Shown here: positions 49,120-61,366 of the stretch, one piece after another | How positions within the stretch are numbered: position 1 is the stretch's first letter | How the letters are laid out: every line of letters begins with the position of its first letter | The notes under the pieces: generated by a model | Told to the model about the DNA's origin: nothing | Database searches by the model: none | What the model saw: the letters and a program-made list of their open reading frames with translations, nothing else | Made by a program: the position numbers and the translations under genes | Assembly (NCBI GenBank): GCA_964036195.1 | Contig: OZ038456.1 | Span: 19,220,001 to 19,284,000, forward strand | Reading direction: 5' to 3' | Origin: Sphaerolaimus hirsutus | Lineage: Eukaryota > Nematoda > Chromadorea > Monhysterida > Sphaerolaimidae | Length of the DNA stretch: 64,000 bases

Positions 49120-50107
49120 ACCATGACAGTTATACTCAGCGTACCGCAAAGAATCCTACCATAATTTTATGAATAAAATCATAAATTTCATAATTATTTA
49201 TTCAATAGTAAAACGAAATACTGTATTTCCTCGAAATACCCCCGGGGGGTTTATTGTTTCATAGTGAGAATTTTTAGGGGGGGTTAAACGAGGGGGGTAT
49301 TTCGAGGGGGGGGGTTATTATTTCGCCAGAAATTTTTTGAAAACCAAGTACTAAATTGTCGTCTGAAACGTACGCAGACGTCGAAAATGCAACAAAAATC
49401 GCCATTTATAAGACTCTAAAGACTTGTATAAGTGTGTAGACGTATAATCACTGTTCTCACATAACAGAGTCATCGTTTTTAACGTGTGTTTTGCATTACC
49501 CAGATGACAAACCGCAGCCTTTGCCATTTACGTTCTCTATACACTAATTTTTTTTTTTGGGGGGGTATTTTGAGGGGGGGTTTATAAGTTCATAGTGTCC
49601 ATTTTGAGGGGGGGGGGTATTTCGAGGGGGGGGGGGGTATTTCGAAGGGGGGGGGTATTTCGAGGAAATACGGTATTATGATTAAAAAAACTGTATAACT
49701 TTTGGTTCATCATTCAGATGGGTAATGGTAGGTTTCCATACTAAGTGTGATGTCCAGAGTATGCATACCGTATTTCCTCGATATACCCCCTCAAAATGGG
49801 CACTACAAATAAATACCGTATTACCTCGAAATACCCGCATGGGGGTTTATTATTTTGCCAACAAAATTTGAGGGGGGGGGTTAATTCGAGGGGGGGGGGG
49901 TTTATTCGAGGGTTTTTTATTATTTTGTCAGAAATTTTTGTAATGATTGTAGTAAATAGTAGGCATTTGCATACCCAAAACAGGTAATAAATGTGTCCAA
50001 ATGGGATATATTTGGACATAAAAACGTAGATAGCTACACAAACTAGTCTATGGGTAGCTGCAATGCAAATTAACAGTAATATACATCATGTACATTGCAT
50101 ACATGTA

Positions 50108-50475
50108 CCGTATTTCTCCGTGTAAAGGACCCCCCCGTGCACAACACCCGGGGTGTTATACAGCTGCATAGCACCCCGGGGTGCTATGCTAGGTTTCAAA
50201 AAATCACTGATTTGAATTGCTTAAATATCGCTTAAATGGCGCGCGCCACTCATTGTAATTCCGCGGCGCACATTTTTCCATTGGATTGCTGCACGCTGGG
50301 AACCGAAAAAGCAATCATAAATTTAAAACAAAAGCACACTTTTTTAGTTTAGTCCAGTTTCCGTGTATAACACCCGTGACCTAACACCCGGGTGTTATAC
50401 AAGTTTTTAAAAAAGGTTGCTGGAAAGGGTCTCGATTTTGTATAGCACCCGGGTGCTTTACACGGAGAAATACGG
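50108..50475. mobile_element. CCGTAT element, GTGTAAAGGAC variant
   Basis: It starts CCGTATTTCTCCGTGTAAAG, ends CTTTACACGGAGAAATACGG, with TA on each side (50106-50107, 50476-50477). Internal CACCCGGGTG motifs are repeated. It shares termini but not interior with the CCTCGAAATACCC type. Confidence 0.9.
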
Positions 50476-50763
50476 TAGTATTTATTATGTACATGACGTA
50501 CATCATTCCAAAGGTGGGTTTAATTCAAGGGGGGGATAATTTGAGGTAATATGGTAGACCCCTCCTCGAATTACACCCTCCCCCAAATTGAGTGTAAAGA
50601 AAACATACACTCCTGGAAAAATGTCTTTATCCCTTTGATTTTTTCAGTTCAATCGCGAACCAAACATTTAATATGGGTCACTGAGAGGTGAAACCTATAC
50701 ATAGGCGGGGTAATTATATCAACCCCCCAACAGTAGTAGTATGGCCCCCCTAGTGCGTATATA

Positions 50764-51207
50764 CCGCAAATCCTCGAATAAGACCCCCCCTCGAATAACT
50801 CCTCCCCCTTGAATAACTCCCCGCTCAAAAACACTGGCGAAAAATAACTCCCCCCTCGAATAACTCCCCCTCTTGAATAAGTCCCCCCTCTGAGTGAAAA
50901 ATATTCTATAAAATACCACAAAAATGATTGACGAAAATACAAAAGAATGTTAACATATGTTAACATAGCAGATACATGACATGTACGCAGTGTATAAACA
51001 CCTTTTTGTTGTTGTTGAACTGTTAAATACCTGGATTACATAAGTTGACAGAATGCATTCATACGATGAATTCAGTCCAAGTTTCTGAGGAAAAAATAAC
51101 TCCCTCCCTTGAATAACTCCTCCCCCTTGAATAAGTCCCCCCTCAAAAACTCGAAAAACGAAAGACGAAAAAATAACTCCCCTGGGGTCTTATTCAAGGA
51201 TATACGG
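50764..51207. mobile_element. CCGTAT-like element, CCTCGAATAAG variant
   Basis: Left CCGCAAATCCTCGAATAAGA, right TCTTATTCAAGGATATACGG, TA on both sides. The interior has repeated ttgaataactccccc. Confidence 0.8.
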
Positions 51208-51232
51208 TAGTCAATATGTTGTTAACCATGAA

Positions 51233-52283
51233 CAGGGTTGGCAAAATCTCAGAAAACAATAAAAATAAAATAAAAATAAAATGGAAAATTGAAGAATAAA
51301 ATAAAATAAAATAAAATGGAAAATTTCAAAATAAAAATAAAAATTGTATAAAAATTTGAATTTTTGTAAAAATTTTGTAAAATTGTATACAAATTCATAT
51401 TTTTGTAAAAATTGTATAAAAATTTATATTTTTTGTAAAAAATTTTTCCTGTTGTTTATAGTTCAACCTGTTCATTCGCGGAGCTGGGGCAGTCCCAAGC
51501 CATGTAAAGTGTCAAAATGTTATGACAAATATAAATTATATGACAAATATATGTCATGAAATGGAATGGAAAGTGTCAATTTTCATGAAAATGTTAAGTA
51601 AAGTGTCAATTGTCATGACAAATATAAATTAAAGTGGAAACTGTAAAGCAAATTGTATCCAAATCTTATCTTTTGTATCCAAATCTTGTTGTTTTTGTAA
51701 CCAAATCTTTTGTGAACATTTGGATACAAAAACATAAGATTTGGATACCAAAATATAAGGTTTGGATACCAAACCATAAGATTCAGATACACAATTTACA
51801 CTCTGCTTGACATTTGTCATGACAATTATACTTTGCTTGACATTTGAGATGCCAATTGACTCTTTACTACATTTGTCATGACAATTGACACCTTGCATGA
51901 TGTTTTACAAATGCGCCATGCACACTCCAGTAATCCTTCTACTGAAAATGCAAACCATTCTTATCGATAATTGTAACTTAACACTTGCAACTAGCTAACA
52001 ATACCTACTGCATGCAACTTTTGCAAAGTAATGGAAAAATTTGTCACACGTTTTTCATGTTTAGGTTAAATTATCACATTTTTCTGACCTTGCATGCAAG
52101 ATTCTGATTTTTTGTAAAATTTCTGTAAAATTTTTGTAAAATGGTCCATTTTATTATTTTATTATTATTTTGGAATAAAATAAAATAAAATAAAATGAAA
52201 CAAGAATAAAATTAAAATAAAATACATTTTTATACAATTTTTATACAATTTGTATACAAATGATTTTTATAAAACCAACCCTG
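51233..52283. mobile_element. hAT-like element (TSD ACCATGAA) with a nested introner-family copy
   Basis: It starts CAGGGTTGGCAAAATCTCAG, ends TTTATAAAACCAACCCTG, and is flanked by ACCATGAA (51225-51232 and 52284-52291). The interior is AATAAAATAAAA and TTTTGTAAAAATT repeats; 51486-51912 is an introner-family copy (GGGGCAGTCCCAAGCCATGT, preceded by CTG) with TTTGGATACAAAAACATAAG arms. Confidence 0.94.
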
Positions 52284-52460
52284 ACCATGAACATCTGCCT
52301 TTGGCGATTTTTTCTTGCTTTTTTACATTTCGCTTAATGTGCGCAGTCATGAGCTGGCACAGTGCCAACATTTCGCTTAGCTCATAAATTCCCGCCGGGC
52401 CGGGTCAATATATGTCTGCCAACCGATTTTGAACATGATGCGAAATCAATGTGAGTGCAG

Positions 52461-52732
52461 AGTACGAAGTCCACTGCGTATACAATTTTGAATACAAATT
52501 GGCAAAGTGATAAATATTTGAGCAGTGCATCGTTTTATTTACGTCACATCACAGCCTTTTTCGTCGTTTTACCATGTTTTTATCTTTGTTTCAACATAAG
52601 CATAAGGGATGACGACTTTTTTCCAGCGGAAATTTGACTTTTGATCGCTATCAAACGAGCAGCAAAGCACCCAGGAACCTAAAAATCGACATGTGGCATA
52701 AAGGCACCTTTATCTACAAGAATTCATCCAAT
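52461..52732 (+). CDS. Two candidate exons of an unrecognised gene
   Basis: A possible exon 52461-52506 (acceptor gtgagtgcag, donor aaa|gtgata) reads YEVHCVYNFEYKLA and joins in phase to 52627-52732 (acceptor gacttttttccag, donor aat|gtaaat), which reads GNLTFDRYQTSSKAPRNLKI then DMWHKGTFIYKNSSN. The second exon is open in only one frame and looks like coding sequence with an NLT sequon. No family is recognised. A CCGTAT element begins 8 bp after its donor. A further open frame at 53655-53786 (ANGQVEERVRHEIERYTVFQ, L, stop) might belong to the same gene. Confidence 0.35.
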
Positions 52733-52739
52733 GTAAATA

Positions 52740-53176
52740 CCGTATTACCTCGAATTATCCCCCCCTTGAATTAACCCCCCCCCCCTCGAATTAACCCCCC
52801 CTCAAAATCGGCTGGGGAAATAATAAACCCCCCCCCTCGAAATACCCCCCCCTTCGGAATGATGTACGTCATGTACATAATAAATACGCCATGTATGCAA
52901 TGTACATGATGTATATTACTGTTTATTTGTATTGCAGCTACACATGGACATGTTTGTGTAGCTAATCTACGTTTTTATGTCCAAATATATCTTGTTTGGA
53001 CACATTTATTACCTGTTATGGGCATGCAAATGCCTACTATTTACTACGATCCTTACGAAAATTTCTGACGAAATAATAAGACCCCCCCTTGAATAAACCC
53101 CCCCTCGAATTAACCCCCCCTCAAATTTTGCTGGCGAAATAATAAACCCCCATGGGGGTATTTCGAGGTAATACGG
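52740..53176. mobile_element. 437-bp CCGTAT element, near-identical to 32838-33276
   Basis: It is bounded by TA (52738-52739, 53177-53178); same ends and central segment as the 32838 copy, with few differences. Confidence 0.88.
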
Positions 53177-53178
53177 TA

Positions 53179-53838
53179 TGTAAAATCCCGACACAGGTCG
53201 CACGTTAGCAGGGGAGACATTGAATTTTTTTGTTCCCGATCAGGAGTATAGAGACATTTTTCCAGGAGTGTACATGACAAAAACTGTAGTTTGTGTTCTG
53301 TGTAGTGAAGAACACACGTTAAAACCATGTCGGAGTCACGTTAGAACAGTTTTTGTACCATCTATTTACATACTAATATTAGTCTACAGAAGCCTCTACA
53401 TGTCAGTTTTTGTTGCATTTTTATACCTCAGCGTACGTTACAAACAACGAATTTCTACTGGGATTTCAAAAAAATTTCTATAGCCCCCCCCCCCCTCTCG
53501 AGACCACTATGAAACAAACACCCCCGGGGGTATTTCGAAAAAATATGGTATATTGAAAAAAGGAGTAGGTAAACTGACCTTGAGTCGGTAATCGGAAAAT
53601 GTTTGGTTCGGAATAGGTTTGGCGGCGTCGAACGTTTTGACGGGGACTTTTAATAGCCAGCGCCTGATTGTTTAAAAGTCAAATCAATCAATCACTGATT
53701 CAATTGGATATTTTTGCGAACGGCCAAGTCGAAGAACGCGTTCGGCACGAAATTGAAAGATACACGGTGTTTCAGCTGTAGTTATGTTTCTGCACTAAAA
53801 TTGACCACACCCAGGCCCAGAGATTTGATTATTTTTTA
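53179..53838. other. Intergenic, end fragments of several elements
   Basis: It holds an end of the 30904 family (53225-53275, CATTTTTCCAGGAGTGTA), a CCGTAT-like fragment (53480-53550) and the coding-like frame at 53655-53786. Otherwise nothing is recognised. Confidence 0.4.
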
Positions 53839-54433
53839 TACCATATTTCTTCTAATAGAAGAGCGTTGTTCTATTTTTTTGGTCAACTTTTTACCTGCCA
53901 TTCTATTGGAGGTGCCGTTCTATTAGAGGCTGCCGTTCCGTTCTCTTCACCAGTTTTTTCACACATCTTTTCACTTAATATAGTTTCATTTTTAATAAAA
54001 CTAGAGCAACGTTTTTCATATCTAAGCGTCAATTTTACATTTAATATAGGTAAATATCTGAATGGTTTGGATGTTCTCGCCATCTGTTCATATTTCATAG
54101 TTGTATGTTATGGCACTCTCCCAAGGCAATTTCTGCCTGCCGTTCTATTGCAAGTGCCATTCTGTTGGAGGCTGCCATTCTATTGTTTTCGTGACCGTAA
54201 AAATAAGCCAAAACCTGCCATTCTATTGGAGGCGCCGTTATATTGGAGGCATGTCGTTCTATTGGAAGAAATATGGTATTTTCCGATGTTTTCTGAAAAA
54301 TAAATCTCCCACAGCATTTCTCGATGTGCTGAGATTTCTTGAGATGCTGATACAGTATTTATTCGAATGTAAAAGCGCCCTTCTATTTTTTCACTAACTT
54401 TTTTCCCACTCTTCTATTGGAAGAGATATGGTA
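53839..54433. mobile_element. CCGTAT-like element, AATAGAAGAG variant
   Basis: It starts TACCATATTTCTTCTAATAG and ends CTATTGGAAGAGATATGGTA. The interior has repeated TTCTATTGGAGGTGCCGTTC. A fragment with the same left end is at 1266-1360 in an Alk intron. Confidence 0.82.
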
Positions 54434-56387
54434 GATAACGGTGAACATATTTTTAAAGAGTGATCTGAATCTAAATACCCGCATTTAAAGCTTAAAAGTA
54501 AAAATAGTTACAATTTTTTTGAAAACTATTAAAGAAATTCGAAAACTACCCCAAAAAATTGAAAACTGCCCAAAAAATTCAAAAACTACCCAAAAATATT
54601 CAAAAAATCGAAAACTAAATTTGAAATTCGAAAACTATCATGAAAAAAACTTGAAAATTCGAAAACTCATTTTGGGAAAATACTTTTAAAAATTAACACT
54701 TTTTTCAGACAGTTTGCCATCGTTATTACTGAGTAAATACAATTACATTTCCTGCAGAAAATACCTGTACTCCAGAGTTGCGAAAGCGTATTTACGCTTA
54801 CCCGAAATACCCGGGTAAATGGGTATTTATACTGGCAGATTCCTGATGCGGACCTGCGCGTTGCGTACCTGTACTGATGAGAACACAATTAGTGTTCCCA
54901 TCTGTACATGAGGGATTCCTTACAGTCAACATATCAATTACCATAAAAAAGCTTGCCTGGTTGCGTATCCACCTATCCACCGAACACCACCCAACACTTG
55001 ATTGATTGATTGATTGATAGGTTTTTATTTACCTACACCCGTGCACCGAAGTAAATAGATAGGTATGGTATTTAACTGTGTGTCACTGCGTCTGTTTCAC
55101 TGCACCGAAAAAAACGCCCATCTATGGCGTTCCGGGTTGGAAATCAGAAAAACATATAAATATTTTTATAAATTTTTGTACCAGGAACGCTACCGGAATT
55201 GGAACCGGAATCGAAATGTATAATTCCGGGTTGTTTTTAGGAACACTAGTTCAGTCAATTAGTTCTCAGTCGTTAAAATGTACGTACATTTACTTTTCAA
55301 AAAAGTAATGTACTCAATTTTACGTGTACATTTTATTTTATTTTATTCTTAAATTTTCCATTTTATTTTTTTTTACTAAGATTTTGCGAACTCTGGTTGC
55401 GACATGTCAATTGAATGATTGTCGAATATTGATTGCACTTAAACAGCTGCGTCAACTTTCTAATCCCCTATACTTTGATCTAACCGCGTACAGCTCAGGT
55501 TTCGATTGTTTACACATGGAGCTGGATGCACCACTAGAATTGAGGTTCCCTATGGAATGGTACATGAACGTTCCCTTATGCTACATCGACGGTTCTCTAT
55601 GCTACATTGCAAGTTTTGAGGGTTCCCATAGGTACATAGTCGAGGGTACGCATTGCAGGGGTTCCCAACAGTACCCTCCCTTTATACTAACGCTTACACT
55701 TACGCTTTCGTAAAATACCCATACGCTCTTTTACGCTTTCCCAGCCAAATTACCCGGGTACTAAAAGCGTAAAAAACGTTTCACACGGTCCAGTTTCATG
55801 CTTTAAAAAAGTGTAAAACAACAAAAAAAGAAATGAAAGAAAACGCGTACAAAAAAACTGACTGCCTGTGTGCAGTATCACACTAAAAACAACGGCAAAT
55901 GTACACAATTCTGTTGAAATACAAATGTCTTGTTAAACTTGACTAAACATAAATGCATCACCCTGCAATGCAATGTTCCAATTCTGTTATGTGTATAGAG
56001 TTATGCATGAAAATAAAATAGCAATCAAACATCAATGCAGCCTAACAGATGCCCCTGTCAGTGGTGTTCCAATTACATTACGTATACAATAGTCTGTATA
56101 CAATATACTATTACAATAGGGACGATATAGTCCTCACCAGCGAGGACTATTTACACCCAGTCGGGGGATATAGTCCTTGAGGACTTTATCTACCCAGGGG
56201 GAAGATGTCCATGGGGGATAGTGTAAGTAACCCTTTGGCACGTTGTGGAAGTATAAAGAGACCCTCTCCAATAATGCGACCCACTCCAATAATGCGACCC
56301 CCAAAGAAAAACAAAAAATGGACGTAAGAAAATGATGTCGCAATCTTCGGACGACGCTTATTCGGCGGACAAGGTGGCGGCCAGCTC
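54434..56387. other. Intergenic, mixed element fragments
   Basis: 54436-54720 ends TTTGCCATCGTTA like the element at 58328 and has AAAATTCGAAAAC repeats. 54782-54850 and 55680-55760 match the GTAAGTGTAAATAC/CGCAACTCTG hAT-like family. An open frame at 55324-55713 shows no domain. Confidence 0.5.
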
Positions 56388-56395
56388 GCCAGAGC

Positions 56396-57264
56396 CAGAG
56401 TTGTTAAAAGGTACGTACGTTTACTCGAAAAATACGCGTACGCGCGTACGCGGTAAATACGTTTACATATACTTTTAAAAAAAATACTGTACGCACTCGT
56501 ACGCGTACATTTTCAAAGCATACGCGTACATAAAATGTATTTCAGAAAATTCAATGTGGGGGATATTTATAAAGTGACTACAGTGCTATGTATTTACAGA
56601 CGTGGTTCCGTTGAATATAAAAGATACGCGGGGGTAGCGCGCTTTAAAAATAAAAAAACGCAACCAAATCGAAATGGCTGCGGAGACAATCAAAGTGGAA
56701 ACGAGTCGCGAGAGCGACGATGGAATGGATGATTCATCCGGTACCGCTGAAATCCCAGCTGGGGATGAACTGGGCTGGATGAAGCTGGGCACTGGTTTGT
56801 GTTGGGAAAAGGTTGCACCTCGCTCCCGAAACATTAGAGAAGGAGCTTTTCAGTCGCTTCAATTATAAGAAGTGTTTCTAGTGATTTACCAGATTTGGAT
56901 GAGTTAGGTTGTATTTTTGTTGCCGCTATTCTTGCTATTTTTATCTCCTACAATAAAGAGACCCTGAAAACTATGTTTTCTATCATTTTCTTAAACAAAA
57001 ACATAGGTATGTTGTGCGGTACACGCATGAAAAAGTGCCCACTTTACACCCACTTGAAATAATATTGACGCCTCACGAAAGCTGTAGCGTCAGGAATGAC
57101 GAAAAGTGGTCGTTTCTACACTTTCAAGAAAAGTACCCAAATTTACGCGTACGTATGAGTAAAAAAAAAGTATTTTACGTTTTCGATACTTTGTGGTGAG
57201 TAAAAAAAAAATACTTACGTTTACATATACTTTTGAAAAAAGTTCAGTAATTCTAACAACTCTG
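56396..57264. mobile_element. hAT-like element (TSD GCCAGAGC) carrying a coding-like segment
   Basis: It starts CAGAGTTGTTAAAAGGTACG, ends GTAATTCTAACAACTCTG, and is flanked by GCCAGAGC (56388-56395 and 57265-57272). The interior holds an open frame (56674-56868) unlike the simple A+T-rich interior of its relatives. Confidence 0.93.
56674..56868 (+). CDS. 64-residue acidic open frame inside a hAT-like element
   Basis: ATG opens MAAETIKVETSRESDDGMDD, SSGTAEIPAGDELGWMKLGT, GLCWEKVAPRSRNIREGAFQ, then SLQL and a stop. Composition is protein-like (acidic, with Trp, no simple repeat). No family is recognised. It could be a captured host exon or chance; no flanking splice sites were needed to read it. 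Confidence 0.35.
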   Translation: MAAETIKVETSRESDDGMDDSSGTAEIPAGDELGWMKLGTGLCWEKVAPRSRNIREGAFQSLQL

Positions 57265-57272
57265 GCCAGAGC

Positions 57273-58327
57273 CAGGGGGCAATTCACAAGGGTATACTCG
57301 GCAGACATGATACTATACAATGAGTCGCATGATGTCATATCATGCACGCTGTATCCAACCCGTAGAACTCTGTTTTGGTGACTCGTGCTTACGCATATAC
57401 GGAATGAAACTATTCAATTGTGCCCGCACAATTCAAACCCCCGTCAAAGTGTAGTTGAGTTTTTTGGCATGATGCCATCCAAGCGTCGTCTGGATTGACA
57501 GCATCTGAATAAATACAAAGAGGGAACGTTTTCTGAATTCAAAATTTTGAACGTAACAAGTTTTCGTCAAAATGAATCGATAGCGTGTAACTTTTCTAAA
57601 TATTAATTAGATTAAACGTAGGTAAACGTATATTCAAAAATTTGCAGCACCTATCGGCACAAAAATTGGAGTAAACGAGTGCGTAAAGAACAGCACATTT
57701 TTATTTTCCTTCTTACTATCTTTATATTTTCTTTTTTACTAAATTCCTTTCTCCTTCGCTCTACAAGAACAAAATATAACTTTCCAATTTTGTAGAATGA
57801 TATGTCCGTCGACTATACATATTGACATATTTACGACCCACTGTGCACCGTTTTTCTACCGTATTTAAGATGTATCGCACTTCGCTGTTCAGTAAGATGT
57901 TGAATTTCATTGACGCTTAGCGAAGCGAAACATAAGTGGACCAAACCTGTGTAATATCATGTCTGCCAACTATATATATATATTGCTAGATTGCAAGGGC
58001 AATATTTGTTTACAATGCCATGCTCATACTAGAGTTACATGAACAGTCGAGTTGTTGAGGTGTCGAAAAATACAATGTGACCCTCTCCAATAAAGCGACC
58101 CCTCCAATAATGCGACCCCCAAAAATGTGCTGAAAACAATAATCCGACCATCGCCGCCTTATTGGAGCATTTACGGTATACATCTATGTAATCGTTCGAT
58201 TTTCCTACATCTGCATATGGGGAATTTCCGAAAATTTCTGGCGAAATAATAGACCCCCCTTGAATAACCCCCTCTCGAATTATCCCCCCCTCAAATTTTG
58301 CTGGCGAAACCATAAACCCCCTGGGGG
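57273..58327. other. Intergenic, nothing coding recognised
   Basis: It includes a fragment of the AAAGTCGGCAGACG element (57740-57850) and, at 58078-58175, repeated CCAATAATGCGACCCCC ending TATTGGAGCATTTACGGTA, a further CCGTAAA-type end. A CCGTAT element half runs into the insertion at 58328. Confidence 0.5.
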
Positions 58328-59318
58328 TAACGATGGCATAAAAAGATTCGAAAATTCGAAAATATTTTCGAATTTTCGAATTTTTTCATAATTTTCGAAT
58401 TTTTATTTCACCCCTAGAAAAAACACTTAAAAATCGATTTATTTTTTAAAAAATTCGAAAATTCGAAAATTCGAAAATAGTTTTCGAATTTTTCAGGTAA
58501 TTCAAGGCGACAAAACACAGTCTTAAGTTCAGCGTGCTAAATAAAGCGACAATTGATATGCGCTGGGTCTGAAAAAATCTCATGTAATGAAAAAAACCCA
58601 TTAAAAAGCATTGAAATGGCGTCCGTGGCGCAGCAGTAGACCCTATCAAATCCGTTTAGGAGTGCACACTGCACAGAGCCGCCCAAACAATTAGAAAGTA
58701 CCACGGCGAGCTACTTCCGCGGATACAGATACCAATTCAAAAAATCGCTCGCGGGTCATCGGAGGGGCAGTTACACAAACGTTTTTTGGAAGACATTCAG
58801 CCCCAGCGAAAATGGTGCAAGCTGATACACATACCGTATTTCCTCGAAATACCCCCTCGCAATACCCCCCTCTCGAAATACACCCCCCTCAAAATGGGCA
58901 CTATGAATTTATTAACCCCCCCCTCGAAATACACCCCCTCGTTTAACCCCCCTCAAAACTTCCACTCTGAAAAAATAAACTCCACGGGGGTAGCGCGAGG
59001 AAATACGGTAAGTGTTTCTACCATTTGTCATGTTAAAGTGAAGTGAAACTGTCATTTCATGCTTCATTTACAGTGAAATAAAGGTTAAAAGGGGCTCCAA
59101 ACATGAAAACAGTCAAAATACTGTGTTTTAAGCTTCAAATTCAATATTTAACTTAAAAAATTCGAAAATTGCCAAAAAAGATTCGAAAATTCGAAAATTG
59201 AAAATTAAATTCGAAATTCGAAAATTAATTTGGGAAAAAATTCGAAAATTCGAAAATTCATTTTAGAAAAAACACTTAAAAATTTAAATACTTTTTTCTG
59301 GGAGGTTTGCCATCGTTA
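58328..59318. mobile_element. hAT-like element (TSD CCTGGGGG) inserted in a CCGTAT element
   Basis: It starts TAACGATGGCATAAAAAGAT, ends GGAGGTTTGCCATCGTTA, and is flanked by CCTGGGGG (58320-58327 and 59319-59326). Outside, the host hairpin text CCCTGGGGGTATTTCGAGG reads through once the insert and one duplication are removed. Inside are AAAATTCGAAAATTCG repeats, a nested CCGTAT hairpin (58834-59008), and a coding-like frame near 58673-58830. Confidence 0.93.
58673..58830 (+). pseudogene. Coding-like fragment inside the hAT-like element
   Basis: One frame reads AAQTIRKYHGELLPRIQIPI, QKIARGSSEGQLHKRFLEDI and QPQRKWCKLIH. It is G+C-richer than the element and lacks simple repeats. The spacing of I-R-K-Y ... 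E-L-L ... R faintly recalls the first helices of histone H3, which is not enough to assign it. Confidence 0.3.
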
Positions 59319-59384
59319 CCTGGGGGTATTTCGAGGTAATACGGTAGGTGTTTTTTACGTCTTCACTTGCGAAATTGGCACCTG

Positions 59385-59517
59385 GGGGCATTCGCAAGCC
59401 CTGAAAAGTGTAACGTCAAGTGTCAAATGTAACGTCAAATGCAAATGCCCAGTTTACTTTGCATTGACTTTACATTTGACACTTTACTTTACACTGTACA
59501 GGGCTTGGGACTGCCAC
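59385..59517. mobile_element. Short introner-family element with CTG duplication
   Basis: It starts GGGGCATTCGCAAGCCCTGA, ends CAGGGCTTGGGACTGCCAC, and is flanked by CTG (59382-59384, 59518-59520). At 133 bp it is the shortest intact copy. Confidence 0.9.
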
Positions 59518-59579
59518 CTGGCTTAATGGAACCATCACCATGGCACCGCTCCATCATTTCTTGTTAGTGATTGTGACGT

Positions 59580-60199
59580 AAAGTCGGCAGACGTATCGCC
59601 CTACAAACATTTGCGTCAGTCTCTCCAGTGGAGAGTGCATGACGGCATTAGGTATTGTGACGCAATATTTTAACCATTGGAATAGATCGGGTCACGTATG
59701 AAAACTTGGCCCTTATCCCAGTTACCAGTTGCGTATTATACAAATGAGAGTGAAAACTCAAAGTTAGCTAAAAATCGTTAAAATTTGCTTCGCTTTGCCA
59801 ATTTCCACCTTCATAATCGCTATTTTTGTTGTTATACATGGTTATATTTCTATTGTGAGCCTATTTTATTCATATTAATAGCGGATTTCGAAATTTTGGC
59901 TGGCTGCCAAGTTCTCTTTTGTTGGAACGGAGCCAACGAATGAAAAATAAAATAAAAACAAAAACGGCAGTTTGAACGGTAAACGGTCGTTTGAACGGTC
60001 AAATTATTTACGAGCAACGTTGAAAATGTAGATAACTAGGGTGTGGCACGCACGGACGCAGCGAAACGTCCATTTTTCTTTTAATATGATTTTCTTTTTC
60101 TATTTCTAGCATCCGCGTGGGACCCAAGTTTCGTTGTTCGCTCTATTCACGAGCGAATTCTAACTCTCCGATGTTGTAGGGTGAAATGTCCGCCGACTT
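59580..60199. mobile_element. Second copy of the AAAGTCGGCAGACG element
   Basis: It matches 12959-13578 over its whole length, with the same ends and internal GCTGGCTGCCAAGTTCTC and CGAGCGAATTCTAACTCTCC. Confidence 0.9.
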
Positions 60200-60442
60200 G
60201 AAATAGATCCTCAAAAACATTTTCAAAAATAAAAACTTAGAAATTAATATTTTTGTGGATGCAAGTAAACTTAATTAGTATTTTGGAACTGATTGCCACC
60301 ATGTTGCAAATGTAGATAAATTCAGTTGTTTCTAGGCAAGAAGCCATCGTCAGTTTCTCAGTTATGTAAAGTGCAAATTGTAAAATGTAAATATTGCGAA
60401 TTGGATAAACTATAGTTCATAAGCATACACACGTATCACAAC

Positions 60443-61366
60443 TAGTGATGTAAAGGCACCGGGGCACCGGTGCCCCGGTGCTGTGCACCGAAGGGCACCA
60501 GCACCGGTGCTGGTGCGGTGCCATTGTAATCGTCACGGGTGCCCTGCCGGTGCCGGTGCCATTTTTTTCAGAATAGCACCGGTGCCGGTGCGGTGCGGTG
60601 CCATTTTTTTGCCGGTGCCAAAGGTGCTAGCACCAGGGCCAAAGTAAAAGGCACCGGGAAAGGCACCGCGAAGGCTTCATGTGCTGTGCAATTTTGTCCA
60701 TAGTAAATATGTGCTTATTCATATTTCAAAAAACAGCAATATATTTACCCAACCGTTTTTTGGCTTATTTTGTAAACATCCCATCAAATAAATATACCTA
60801 CTGTGAAATCCATTATACCCGATACGTGATCTGATGAGCGAATCTAAAATTTGGGTGAATTTTAAATCATTTTTATATTTTATATGTGTTTTACTTTTTT
60901 GTTCAAAATTTGTTGTCAGTTTATGACAGGGATAGTTCCGTTCTCTGTACAGCAACGACTCCGAACAGCAGACAATAGTGTATTAAATATTTTATCTTTC
61001 ATTTGTAATCACTGTAATTGCCTCATAAATGTGATCGCCACATCATTTTGATCATTTTAAGTGCTCAACCATTAAAATCGGTGGAAAATTCATGGAAATA
61101 TGCACTTCCGAAGGTGTCTCCACTGAGAAACTGCCCGATATTTACTTCGGAAATTCCAGCCCGGTGCGGTGCCTTTCGGTGCTAGCACCGGCAACCCGCG
61201 GGTGCCCTTCGGTGCCGGTGCCATTTTATCCCAATGGCACCGGTGCCGGTGCGGTGCGGTGCCATTTTCCGGCCGGTGCCCCAGGGTGCCAGGTGCCCTT
61301 TTCATGCGTTGGCAAACGTGCCGGTGCGGTGCGGTGCTATTTTTTCCGGTGCCTTTAACATCACTA
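60443..61366. mobile_element. hAT-like element (TSD ATCACAAC) rich in GGTGCCGGTGC
   Basis: It starts TAGTGATGTAAAGGCACCGG, ends CCGGTGCCTTTAACATCACTA minus its last base in a 20-mer view, and is flanked by ATCACAAC (60435-60442 and 61367-61374). The uninterrupted target is preserved at about 41183-41190. Both ends carry GCACCGGTGCCGGTGCGGTG arrays in inverted orientation. Confidence 0.95.

Larger units (their letters stand above)
49128..51224. other. Cluster of CCGTAT hairpin elements
   Basis: At least five members are packed here: 49218-49330, 49550-49675, 49770-50060, 50108-50475 and 50764-51207. No exon is visible. Short TACACTCCTGGAAAAATGTC near 50610 is an end of the 30904 family. Confidence 0.7.

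Noticed and set aside
58618..58665. tRNA-like A-box (TGGCGCAGCAGTAGA)
   Set aside because: No B-box downstream and it lies inside a hAT-like element.
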